Translations under genes and position numbers: made by a program
DNA from: Paguma larvata
Lineage: Eukaryota; Chordata; Mammalia; Carnivora; Viverridae
DNA: 64,000 nt
Direction of reading: 5' to 3'
Assembly (NCBI GenBank): GCA_030068075.1
Contig: CM057842.1
Coordinates: 40,448,659-40,512,658, forward strand
Notes under the pieces: generated by a model
What the model was told of the DNA's origin: nothing
The model's input: the letters and a program-made list of their open reading frames with translations, nothing else
Databases searched by the model: none
Part shown: positions 11,333-21,479 of the stretch, piece by piece
Layout of the letters: each line of letters starts with the position of its first letter
Numbering within the stretch: the first letter of the stretch is position 1

Positions 11333-11750
11333 ATTTCATTTATTCGGTTTATTTATTTATTTATTTATTTTGTTTTCTTTTTCTTTTTTTTTCTTTTGCT
11401 TCTGTCCTTGTTTAAATTGGTTTTTTTTCCTTTTTTTGATTTTTCTTTGATAGAGAAAAAAGTTTAATTTTTATTTTCTTTTTTTAATTTTTTGATTATT
11501 TTACTAATTTTATTTTTTAAATTTTTTTTCTATTTCATTTTATTTTAGTATATTTTATTATATAATTTTTTAATCTTTAAATTTTTTCTTACTTTTTTTT
11601 CTTTTCTTTCTTTTCTTTCCCTCGTTTCTCTAGTCTGTCAAACTTCTTTCAAGAAGCAGAACAAAACATACATAGGTTCTAGCTTCCTTTATTTGATTTT
11701 TTTGTTTTGTTTTTAATTTTTTAATTTTTAATTTTTATTTTATTAATATT
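11333..11750 (+). repeat. T-rich low-complexity tract in L1 5'UTR
   Basis: About 400 bp dominated by T, with (TTTA)n at 11345-11370 and many T-runs, directly before ORF1. An oligo-T sense-strand block just before ORF1 seems to belong to this carnivore L1 type rather than to a separate insertion, because no TSD was seen around it. Confidence 0.7.
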
Positions 11751-11763
11751 TTCTTCCTCCAAA

Positions 11764-12846
11764 ACGATAAAATGAAGGAATTCACCCCAAAGAAAAAATA
11801 GGAAGAAACGACAGCCAGGGGCTTAATCAACTCTGGTATAAGAAATATGTCAGAACTAGAATTTAGAACCACAATAATAAGAATACTAGCTGGAGTTGAA
11901 AAAAGGATAAAATCTCTCTCTGTTGAGATAAAAGAAAAAATTAAAATGAAATTAAAAATGCTGTAGCTAAAATGCAATCTCAAATGGATGCCACAAAGTC
12001 AAGAATGGATGAATCAGAGTGGCAAGCCAGCAATATAGAAGACAAAATGATAAAGAATAATGAAGCAGAGAAAAAGAAGGAAACAAAGGCAAAGAGCACA
12101 AGACTTAGAGATATCAGTGACTTATTAAAAAGATTAACACCCGAATCATAGGAGTCCGAGATCAAGACAGAAAAAAAGAGGCAGAAGGTTTATGTGAGCA
12201 AATTATAGTGGAAAAGTTTCCTAATCTGGGGAAGTACACAGATATCAAAGTCCAAATGCAAAGAAAACTCCCATTAGATTCAACAAAAATCAACCATCAC
12301 CAGGGCATTTCATAGTCAAATTCACAAAATACTCAGACAAGGAAAGAATTATGAAAGCAACAAGGGAAAAAAGTCCTTAACCTGTAAGGGAAGACAGATC
12401 AGGTTCACTGTAGACCTATCCACAGAAACTTCGCAGGCCAGGGGTACCTGGGTGGCTCAGTCGGTTATGCGTCAACTTCAGCTCAGGTAATGATCTCTTG
12501 ATTCATGGGTTCAAGCCCTGCATTGGACTCTGTGCTGACAGCTCAGAGCCTGGAGCCCGCTTCGGATTCTGTGGCACCCTCTCTCTGTGTCTCTCCCCCA
12601 ATCATGATGTGTCTCTTTCTCCTTCAAAAATAAATAAACATTAAAAAAAAAAAAAAAAAAAAAACTTTGCAGGCCAGAAAGAAGTGGCTGGATATGTTCA
12701 ACATGCTGAATTGTAAAACTATGCAGCCAAGAATTCTTTATCAAGCAAAGCTGTCATTCAAAATAGAAGGAGAGAAAAAGAGTTTCCCAGACAAACCAAA
12801 ACTAAAGGAATTCATGACACCAAACCAGCCCTCCAAGAAATTTTAA
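11764..12846 (+). pseudogene. L1 ORF1p (RNA-binding chaperone) pseudogene
   Basis: ORF1p is the trimeric RNA-binding protein that coats L1 RNA. The likely ancestral start is at 11764, where ATG is now ACG. The next ATG at 11772 hits a stop within ten codons. The N-terminal part is coiled-coil-like and K/E-rich (about 11850-12120). The C-terminal RNA-binding domain is recognisable: a 'FPNLGKY' segment near 12220, 'FTKYSDKERIMKATREK' near 12320-12370 and 'FTVDLSTET' near 12405-12432. A CAN-SINE splits the gene just after this, inside the conserved '(S/L)QAR' motif, and the reading resumes with 'KKWLDMFNML' at 12677. 'PRILYQAKLSF' follows, and the frame ends at TAA 12844-12846. Several in-frame stops and frameshifts make it non-functional. 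Confidence 0.85.
12442..12661 (+). mobile_element. CAN-SINE nested in L1 ORF1
   Basis: Complete feliform CAN-SINE with an A tail of more than 20. The TSD aaacttcgcaggccag (12426-12441) recurs with one mismatch at 12662-12677. Removing it restores the continuity of the ORF1 C-terminal domain, which fixes the order of events. Confidence 0.96.
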
Positions 12847-13711
12847 GGGAGACTCTGAGTGGGGAAAAGACAAAACAAAACAAAAAAGACTAAAAGCAAC
12901 AAAAACTCAAAAGGAACAGAGAACATCACCAGAAACTATGGCAACACAGTGGCACTAAATTCATATCTTTCAGTACTCACTCTAAATGTCAATGGACTAA
13001 ACATTCCAATCAAAAGACATAGGGTATCTGAATGGATAAGAAAACAAGGCTCATCTGTCTACTGTCACATTTTAGACCTAAAGGCAACTACAGATTGAAA
13101 GTAAAGGGATGGAGAACCATCTTTCATGCCAGTGGTCATCAAAAGGAAGCTGGAGTAGCCATACTTATATCAGACAAACTAGATTTTAAAATAAAGACTG
13201 TAAGAAAAGATACAGAGGAGCATTATATCAAAATTAAGGTGTCTATCCTCCAAAAAGATCTAACAATTGTAAATATTTATGCCCCCAACCTGGTACACCC
13301 AAATATATAAATCAGTTATCACAATCATAAATAAACTCATTGATAATAATACTATAATAGTAGGTTACTTTAACAACCCAATTACAGCAATGGACAGATC
13401 ATCTAAACAGAAAATCGTCAAGGAAACAATGGCTTTAGATGACACACTGGACTAGATGGACTTAACAGATACATTCAGAATATCTCATCCTAAAGCAGCA
13501 AAATGCACATTCTTCTTGAGTGCACATGGAACATTCTCCAGAATAGATCACAGACACAAACCAGCCCACAACAAGTACAAAAAGATCAAGGTCATATTCT
13601 GCATATTTTCAGACAACAATGCTATGAAATTCAAAATCAATCACAAGAAAAAATTTGGAAAGACCATGAATAGAGATTAAAGATTACCATACTCATGAAT
13701 GAATGGGTTAA

Positions 13712-13929
13712 TAGGGGCACCTAGTGGCTCAGTCAGTTAAGCATCTGACTTCAACTCAGATCATGATCTCACAGTTCATGAGTCCAATCCCCATGTCAGG
13801 CTCTGTCCTGAAAGCTTTCAGCCTGGAGCCTGCTTCACAGTCTGTGTCTCCCACTCTCTCTACCCCCTTCCCCACTGGAGCTCTGTCTCCCTCTCTGTCA
13901 AAAATAAACATAAAAAAATTTAAAAAAAA
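13712..13929 (+). mobile_element. CAN-SINE nested in L1 ORF2
   Basis: Feliform CAN-SINE inside the region after the endonuclease domain. The TSD gaatgaatgggttaa (13697-13711) matches gaatgaatagattaa (13930-13944) with two differences. Confidence 0.95.
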
Positions 13930-14663
13930 GAATGAATAGATTAACCAAGAAATTAAAGAGGAAATTAAAAAGTACATGGAAGCCAATGAAAATGAGAGCA
14001 CAACAGCCCAAAACCCCTAGGATGCAGCAAAAGCAGTCATAAGAGGGAAGTATATAGCAATACAGGCCTTCCTAAAGAAAGAAAAAAGGTCTCAAATACC
14101 CAACCTAACTTAACACCTAAAAGAGCTGGAAAAAGAACAGTAAATAAAACTCAAAACAGCAGAAGGGAAATAATAAAGATTAGAACATAAATAGATGATA
14201 TCGAAATAAAAAACAAACAAACAAAACCAGTAGAACAGATCAGTGAAACCAGGAGCTCATTCTTTAAAAGATTTAACAAAATTGGTAAAACCCTAGCCAC
14301 ATCGATTAAAGAGAAAAAAGGAAAGGACCCAAATAAAATCATAAAAGAAAAAGGAGAGACTACAACCAACACCACAGAAATACAAACCATAAGAAGAGAA
14401 TATTAGGAGCAATTATATGCTAACTAATTGGGCAATTTCGAAGAAATGGACAAATTCCTAGAAACATATAAACTCCCAAAGCTGAAACAGGAAGAAATCG
14501 AAAATTTAATCAGACCTATAACCAGTAAAGAAACTGAATCAGTGTCAAAAATCTCCCAACAAACAAGAGTCCAGGACTGGATGGCTTTCCAGGGGAATTC
14601 TATCAAACATTTAAAGAAGAGTTAACACCTATTCATTTAAAGTTGTTTCAAAAACAGAAATGG

Positions 14664-15108
14664 TCCCATCAACTGACGAGTGGATAAAGAAGATGTGGTA
14701 CATATATACAATGGACTACTACGTGGCAATGAGAAAAAATGAAATCTGGCCATGTGTAGCAACATGGATGGAACTGGAGGGTATTATGTTAAGTGAAATA
14801 AGTCAGTCAGAAAAAGACAGATACCATATGTTTCCACGAATAGGTGGACTTTGTGAGACTAAGCAAAAACCAGGGGAAGGGGAAGAGGGGGGAAAGGAAA
14901 AAAAGACACAGAGAGGGAGGGAGATAAAACATAAGAGACTCTCAAAGACTAAGAACAAACTGAGGGTGAGGGGGATGAGGGAGGGGGGAAGAGGGGGTGA
15001 TGGGCATTAAAAAGGGCACATGTTGGGATGAACACTGGGTGTTATATGTAAACCAATTTGAAAATAAACTATTATAAAATTAAAAGAAAGAAAGAAAGGA
15101 GAAATAAA

Positions 15109-15157
<49 letters not shown>

Positions 15158-15174
15158 GAAAGAAAGAAAGAAAG
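14664..15174 (+). mobile_element. 5'-truncated L1 nested in L1 ORF2
   Basis: A 511-bp L1 3' end in the same orientation as its host. It begins in the ORF2 C-terminus ('[16 protein letters not shown]' near 14680-14730, 'WMELEGIMLSEISQSEKDRY' near 14767-14825), runs through a G-rich 3'UTR (14870-15000) and ends in the 'GGGATGAACACTGGGTGTTATATG' terminus plus a (GAAA)n tail. TSD agaaatgg is at 14656-14663 and 15175-15182. The open frame 14660-15010 is this ORF2 tail read into the UTR, not a gene. Confidence 0.92.
15084..15174 (+). repeat. (GAAA)n microsatellite grown from an L1 tail
   Basis: About 90 bp of GAAA/GGAA units directly after the nested L1 3' end, so it arose from the poly(A) tail. 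Frames across it on both strands are low-complexity artefacts. Confidence 0.95.
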
Positions 15175-17347
15175 AGAAATGGGAGGAAAACTTCCAAACT
15201 CATTCTGGAAGGCCGAAATTACCTTGATTCCAAAATCAGACAAAGACCCCACTAAAAAGGATAATTACAGACAAATTTCCCTGATGAACATTGATGCAAA
15301 AGTTCTCACCAAAGATACCAGCCAATTGAATCCAGTAATACATTAAAAGAATTACTCAGTACAATCAAGTGGGATTTATTCCTGGGATGCAGGTCTGGTT
15401 CAATATCCACAAATCAATCAATGAGATACATGACATTAATAAAAGAAAGGGTAATAACCACATGATCCTCTTAATAGATGCAGAGAAAACATTTGACAAA
15501 ATACAACATCCTTTCTTGGTAAAAACCCTCAAGAAAGTAGGGATAGAAGGATCATACCTCAAGATCATAAAAGCTATATGTGGAAGACCCACTGCTAACA
15601 TCATCATCAAGAAGGAAAAACAGAGCTTTCTCTCTAAGCTCCCTAAGGAACACAACAAGGATGTCCACTGTCACCACTGTTTTTCAACACAGTGTTGGAA
15701 TTCCTAGCCTCAGCAATCAGACAACACAAAGAGATAAAAGGCAACCAAATCAGCAGGATGAATTCAAATTTTGAGTCTTCACAGACAACATAATTTATGT
15801 GGAAAACCCAAAAGTCCCCCAAAAAGCTGCTAGAACTGATACATGAATTCAGCAGAGTCACGGGATATAATTCAATGTACAGAAATTGGTTGCATTTATA
15901 CACCAGTAATGAAACAGCAGAAAGAGAGATCAAGGAATCACTCCCATTTATGATTGTCCCCAAAAACATACATAGGGATAAAGCTAACCAAACCAAACCA
16001 AACTAACCTAACCAAAAAGGGAAAAATCTGTACACTGAAAACTATAGAAAGCATATAAAAGGAATTGAAGAAGACACAAAAACAATGGAAAATATTCCAT
16101 TCATATGTAACAATATTTTTAAAATACTGTTAAAATGTCAACAATACTCAAAGCAATCTACATATTTAATGCAATCCCTATCAAAATAACGCCAGTATTC
16201 TTCACAGAGGTAGAACAAACATTCCTAAAATTTATGTGAAGCCAGGTAAGACCCCAAATAGCCAAAGCAATCCTGATAAAGACAACCAAACCTGGAGGCA
16301 TCACAATCCCAGACTTCAAGCTATATTACAAAGCTGAAATCATCAAGATAGTATGGTACTGGCCCCAAAACAGACATTGATCAATGTAACGGAATAGAGA
16401 ACCTAGAAAAGGACCCCCAAACGTATGGCCAACTCATCTTTGACAAAGCAGGAAAGAATATCCAATAGAAAAAAGACAGTCTCTTAAGCAAATGGTGTTG
16501 GGAAAATTGGACAGCAATACACAGAAGAATGAACCTGACTACTTTCTTATACCATATAAAAATTAGACTCCAAATGTATGAAAGATAGGAAGCCATCAAA
16601 ATCCTAGAGGAGAAAACAGGCTACAATCTCTTTGACCTCAGCCATAGCAACTTCTTATTTGACATGTTTCCAGGGGCGAGGGAAACAAAAGGAAAACTTT
16701 ACTATTGGGACCTCATCAGGATAAAAGTCTTCTGCACAGTGAAGAAAATAATCAGCAAAAGTAAAAGCAACTAGCAAAATAGCAGAAGATACCTTGCAAA
16801 TGGCATATCAGATAAAGGGTTAGTGTCCAAAATCTATATAGAACTTATCAAAATCAACACCCAAAAAACAATCCAGTGAAGAAATGGGCAAAAGACATGA
16901 ATAGACACTTTTCCAAAGAAGACATCCAGATGGGTGACAGACACATGGAAAAATGCTCAACATCACTCATCATCAGGGAAATACAAATCAAAACCATGAT
17001 GAGATACCACCTCACACCTGTCAGAATGGCTAACATTAACAACTCAGAAACAACAGATGCTGGCGAGGATGCAGAGAAAGAGGATCTCTTTTGCACTGCT
17101 GGTGGGAAAGCAAACTGGTGCAGCTACTCTGCAAAACACTATGGAAGTTTCTCAAAAAGTGAAAAAATAGAACAACCCTACAACCCAGGAATTGCATTAC
17201 TAGGTATTTATTCAAAGGATACAGGAGTGCTGTTTCAAAGGGGTGTATGCACCCCAATGTTTACAGTAGTACTATTGACAATAGCCAAAGTATGAAAAGA
17301 GCCCAAATGTCCTTCGACTGATGAATAGGTAAATAAGTTGTGTTAGG

Positions 17348-17349
<2 letters not shown>

Positions 17350-17397
<48 letters not shown>
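17350..17397. repeat. (CA)n microsatellite within L1 ORF2 C-terminus
   Basis: 48-bp CA tract between 'GTACACATA' and 'GGAATATTACTCAGC'. It expands a short CA stretch normally found here in this L1 type, as in the parallel L1 3' end at 38053-38075. Confidence 0.95.
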
Positions 17398-17399
<2 letters not shown>

Positions 17400-17813
17400 A
17401 ATATTACTCAGCAATCAAAAAGAATGAAATTGTGCCATTTGCAATAATGTGGATGTATCATGCTAAGAGAAATAAGTCAGTCAGAGAAAGACAAGTATCA
17501 AATGACTTCACTCCTCTGTGGAGTTTAAGATACAAAACAGATGAACATAAGGGAAGGGAAGCAAAAATAATATGAAAACAGAGAAGGAGATAAACCACAA
17601 GAGACTATTAAATGCAGAACAAACTGAGAGCCGCAGGAGGGATTAGATGGGAGATGGGCTACATGGAACAGGGGCATTAAGGAGGACACTTGCTGGGATG
17701 AGCACTAGGTGTGTAAGCAATGAATCACTAAATTCTAGTCTTGAAATCATTATTATACTGTATGTCAACTAACTTGGATTTATATAAAAGTAAATAATAA
17801 AAATATAAGGACA

Positions 17814-19469
17814 AATTTAACTCAAGAGATTGTGAAAACCTGCAGTACTTGAAAGATTATTACAAATAAAAAAATAAGTGAAGGAAACAACTTGAGTCTA
17901 CTGCTGAGAATGTGCTAAATTTTTTTTTTCAAGCAGTTCACATACTTTGTGGGATTGCTTCAGTGAGATTTCAATTTTACTGCTCATCAAATCTTCAAAT
18001 GCAGGAATAGTAGAGGAGAAAGGGAGAAAAGTGTGGGCCTTAATCTACTATATTAAGTCCATTTTATTTAGATGAAGAAAAATTGAGAAATAATTAACTG
18101 AAAACAGCAACATCAGCAGCATCTAATGACAGCAGAGCTAGCCAAAAAACATATTTGCCTCCAACAATTGTCAGGTGCAAGTGGCCTATTTAATATTATA
18201 AATGAGTAGTATTGTGATACCAGTGCCAAAGAATGTTTATTTCTGTCATCTAATGTTGCAGTACTTAAATTTGACTGTCAAAATACCTACTAATAAGTTT
18301 TCTTAATAATCACATTTTTAAATAAAATTTAGATTAGATTTTCCATCCAAGAACTTCATTTTATGAAGTGATATTTGTTTTAGACCTTAGCCTTGGTTCA
18401 ATATTGATTTTATTCTTTTGGCTTTTTGGTATTTGTCCAAATGCATATTTGATGTAGCTTTAATGCTTTTCCGTAGATTTCAAAAGCTTAGGTAAAGGCC
18501 TTATTTTCTCAGCATGTAAATAGCTCATTTCCCTACCAATACATCCATGTCGGCAAATCCAATTAAAAGTTCTTTGTCACCCATTGCTTTGGAAAGGGGA
18601 AAAGCCACAGACAATAGAAAGGAATAAGCAGGCCTCCTCAAACCCTCCTTAACTATTTCCAAGATTTCAAAACATGATGCTATCATTTTCCAACTTTGAA
18701 TGAGTACGGGTGGGAAATACTGAGATATTAGTGACTCCATATGACCATTGATGTGTTAATGAGTCATCTAGAGAAGGTCTTTGCCCAATTCTAGAACCTG
18801 CCATAAAAGGGCAAGTCAATAAGTGGGATCAGGTATCCTGGCATCACTCAGTTAAGCAGAATGTGCACCATGGCGGCCCCAGCTCCTATCCAGAGGAAAT
18901 AAAGGAAGCAAGATGTGAAACTTCCATTAGGCCTTTCATGTTTTAGTTATTTCATTAAAAATACTTGCAACATTTCCATATTCCTATGAGGAACAAACTG
19001 CAGCAGAATTATCAATCCACTAAACATTAGAAATCTGGGAAAAATAAATTAAACCATGTTTTTCAGGCATCAGATGATAGTCAGAAGAGAACTTAAAGAG
19101 ATGATTGCTGTGAGTGACCCAGCTTAGTGCCTGAAGGCAATTCTTAGGCTACAGTGCTGCAGGAGAACAAAGCCTGACAGTATTACTGAGAAAATAAAAG
19201 GCTGAATTTGAGTAAAAGGCACCTGAGAGGAGGGGCCGATTCTAGAGATTTGGACACAGGGTCCCTTTGAATTCTTAGCTGAAAACTGATCAGCACATGA
19301 GTGGGATGAAATTTTCCAACTCTAGGGAAAAAGTAGTAGAAAACACTAGACCGAACAATTCACAGAGCTCACACAGAGCTGGGAACGTTCGCATCCGCGA
19401 GTCATGGGGCAAAATCCGTCTGCTACTAAGTGTGTCATTTAGAGACCCTGAAGTAAAGAGGTGGGCAGA
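17814..19469. other. unassigned sequence, no gene seen
   Basis: AT-rich DNA with a T9 run at 17921 and no recognised repeat or exon. It may hold ancient conserved noncoding sequence, but nothing in the sequence alone shows it. Confidence 0.5.
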
Positions 19470-20834
19470 AATAAAACATAAGTAAAAGTAATCATAAAAA
19501 TATTTTCAAATCTGATGAAAATTAAAAGCACAGATCCAAAAACTGGAACAAATGAAAGAAGAGATATAAAGAACCACAATAATATGACTAACAATCTAAT
19601 TGCTGGTAACTAGTGATTAAAAGAAAAAGAAATCTTAAAAGCAGCCAGAGAAAAAAGACACATTGCAAAAAGACAAAGATAAGAATGACAGAGGATTTCT
19701 CATCTGAAACCATTCAAGCCAAGAAATAAGGGACAGGCATTTTTGAAAAATTGAAAAAAAAAAACCAACCTGTCAATCTAGAGTTGTATACATGTTATGG
19801 TTAATAAGTCTTTCAAAACTGAAAGTGATGTGAAGACATTCTCAAACAAAAGCTTGGAGATTCCATTACCAGGATATCTGCACTACTAGAAATGTTAAAG
19901 AAATTCTTTTTTAGGCAGAAGGAAGATGATGACCTGTGGAAAGTTTGATTGACAGAAAGCAAAACAAGAACGTCAAAAATGTTAGGTCAGTATTGACATC
20001 TTCCCAGCCCATATCCTTTTCCCATACTCTTAAAGTCACCAGACTTTCAGTGAAAAGACTCCCAGTGCCTTGAAGCCATGATTCACAAGACATTCATGCA
20101 ATTCAATATCAACCACGTTTTCACTGCTGTTGAACAATACTTTTTTTTTTTTTTCGTTGTTCTTTGATTGCTTTTTATTATTGTTATTCTTTGATTTCTG
20201 AATGTATTTCTTATAGGATAATTTGTAGGAATTGTGAAACCTGCTTGGCTCTTTTCCATTATCTTCTGATTCTTTCAGCTGCCATGGGGGATGTTTGAAG
20301 GTAAGAGAGAGAACTAAAATTTCTATAACTACTAAAGAGTCTGTGGCATATCCAGGAATGTGAAGAAATAAGCTACTGACCTATGCAACTATGTGTATTA
20401 CCACCAAAACCATAATGCCAAGAGAAATCAGGGGTAAAAAAGGTTTGATGGTGTATAGTATGTAATTCCGTTTATGTAAAACTTTAGAAAAAGCCAAATC
20501 AAGTCTACATTACTAAGGACAGTGTGGTAATAGTACAAATAGATTAATGGCACAGAAGAGAGAATCTAAAATAGAGACCCACACATATATGGCCAATTGA
20601 TTTTCAACAATTTTGTAAAGGAAATTCAAAAAAAAAAAAAGAGTAATTTATCCACAACTACTACTGGACGATTGGATATATACACATAGAAGGAAATGAA
20701 ACAAGACCCTTATCACACAACATATTTTCAAATGTACAAGAAATGGACAAGAGACCTAAATATAAAAGCATACTATCAAATTTCTGTAGATTAGGCAGGG
20801 TTTTTAGGTATGGCGTAAAAAGAATGAACCACTT

Positions 20835-21015
20835 GAGTGCCTGGGTGGCTCAGTTGGTTGACTGTCCTACTCATGATCTCACAGTTCCTGGGATCAAGCC
20901 CTGCATCAGGACTGACAGCTGACAACACGGAGCCTGCTTGGGTTTCTCTCTCTCTCACTCTCTCTGTCCCTCTTTCCCTCAAAATAAATAAATTTCCGAT
21001 AAAAAAAAAAAAAAA
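20835..21015 (+). mobile_element. CAN-SINE, Fc2-like
   Basis: Short copy with a head 'GTGCCTGGGTGGCTCAG', a body ending 'CGGAGCCTGCTTGGGTTTCTC', a (CT)n block and an A15 tail. It has an internal deletion in the tRNA-like part. No clear TSD was found. Confidence 0.9.
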
Positions 21016-21044
21016 CTTGTATCCAAGATATTTAAATTCTTACA

Positions 21045-21254
21045 GGGTGCCTGGGTGGCTCAGAAGCTAAGCATCCAACGTTGGCTCAGGTCATGATCTC
21101 ATGGTTCATGAGTTCGAGCCCCAAGTCAGGCTCTGTGCTGACGGCTCCGAGCCTGGAGCGTGCTTTGGATTCCATGTCTCCCTCTCTGCCCTTCCCCCTC
21201 CCCGAATCATGTTCTGACTATCTCTCTGAAAAATAAATAAATATTAAAAAAAAA
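21045..21254 (+). mobile_element. CAN-SINE (feliform type)
   Basis: Full-length copy with an 11-bp perfect TSD, aaattcttaca, at 21034-21044 and 21255-21265. It lies only 30 bp after another CAN-SINE. Confidence 0.95.
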
Positions 21255-21479
21255 AAATTCTTACAACTTCATACCAAGAAAACAAACAGTGTGTTAACAA
21301 TATTGAGCAAAAGACATATGAACGGCAAATAGACACAGGAAAAAAGGCTCAACATTGTTAGTCTTCTGACCTATGCAGATTATAACCATCCATAGTTGCC
21401 ACAACACATCTACTTTCATGACTAAGATTCAAAAGACTGACCATATCAAGTGTTGTGATGAATGTGGAGCCCTCAGACG

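Larger units (their letters stand above)
12936..17560 (+). pseudogene. L1 ORF2p (endonuclease / reverse transcriptase) pseudogene
   Basis: ORF2p nicks target DNA and copies L1 or SINE RNA. The endonuclease N-terminus is visible as 'LTLNVNGLN' near 12976-13002, and the conserved 'NIYAPN' occurs near 13273-13290. The reverse transcriptase region is readable from about 15365: 'GFIPGMQ', then '[15 protein letters not shown]' near 15470-15515. The expected FADD active site reads F-T-D-N at 15778-15789, so a catalytic aspartate is lost. The C-terminus is open at 16876-17295. There are in-frame stops (for example 13098), frameshifts, a SINE (13712-13929) and a truncated L1 (14664-15174) inside. A (CA)n tract of about 48 bp sits in the extreme C-terminal region. 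Confidence 0.9.
10081..17803 (+). mobile_element. full-length carnivore L1, decayed, with three nested insertions
   Basis: It starts at an L1-type 5' end with 'AAGATGGCGG' (10092-10101) and ends in a carnivore L1 3' terminus. The TSD tataaggaca is present at 10071-10080 and 17804-17813. Span is 7,723 bp; removing the nested inserts with their duplicated sites leaves about 6.7 kb, the usual full length. Parts in order: 5'UTR 10081 to about 11763, ORF1 about 11764-12846, ORF2 about 12936-17560, 3'UTR to 17803. Nested inserts: CAN-SINE 12442-12661, CAN-SINE 13712-13929, truncated L1 14664-15174. Both ORFs are broken by stops and frameshifts, so it cannot move itself. Confidence 0.93.
19470..21475 (+). 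mobile_element. old L1 (L1M/HAL1-like) relic, sense
   Basis: The end of an old ORF1 is readable: 'AAAAGCAGCCAGAG', then 'CTCAAACAAAAGCTTGG' and 'CTGCACTACTAGAAATGTTAAAG' around 19845-19900, followed by 'AGGCAGAAGGAAGATGATG'. Divergent ORF2 C-terminal text follows near 20570-20770 and 21265-21475 ('AAAAGACATATGAACGGC'). It is interrupted by two CAN-SINEs at 20835-21015 and 21045-21254. Confidence 0.65.

Noticed and set aside
11333..11750. T-rich block as an independent retroposed poly(A) tail on the minus strand
   Set aside because: No TSD or element body is found next to it, and it sits where the L1 5'UTR should join ORF1.
15007..15255. Overlapping frames on both strands rich in F/L/S or K/E/R
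   Set aside because: Encoded by the (GAAA)n tract.
16876..17295. 139-codon open frame, longest in the window
   Set aside because: It is the L1 ORF2 C-terminal region, not a host gene. Kept under the ORF2 pseudogene.
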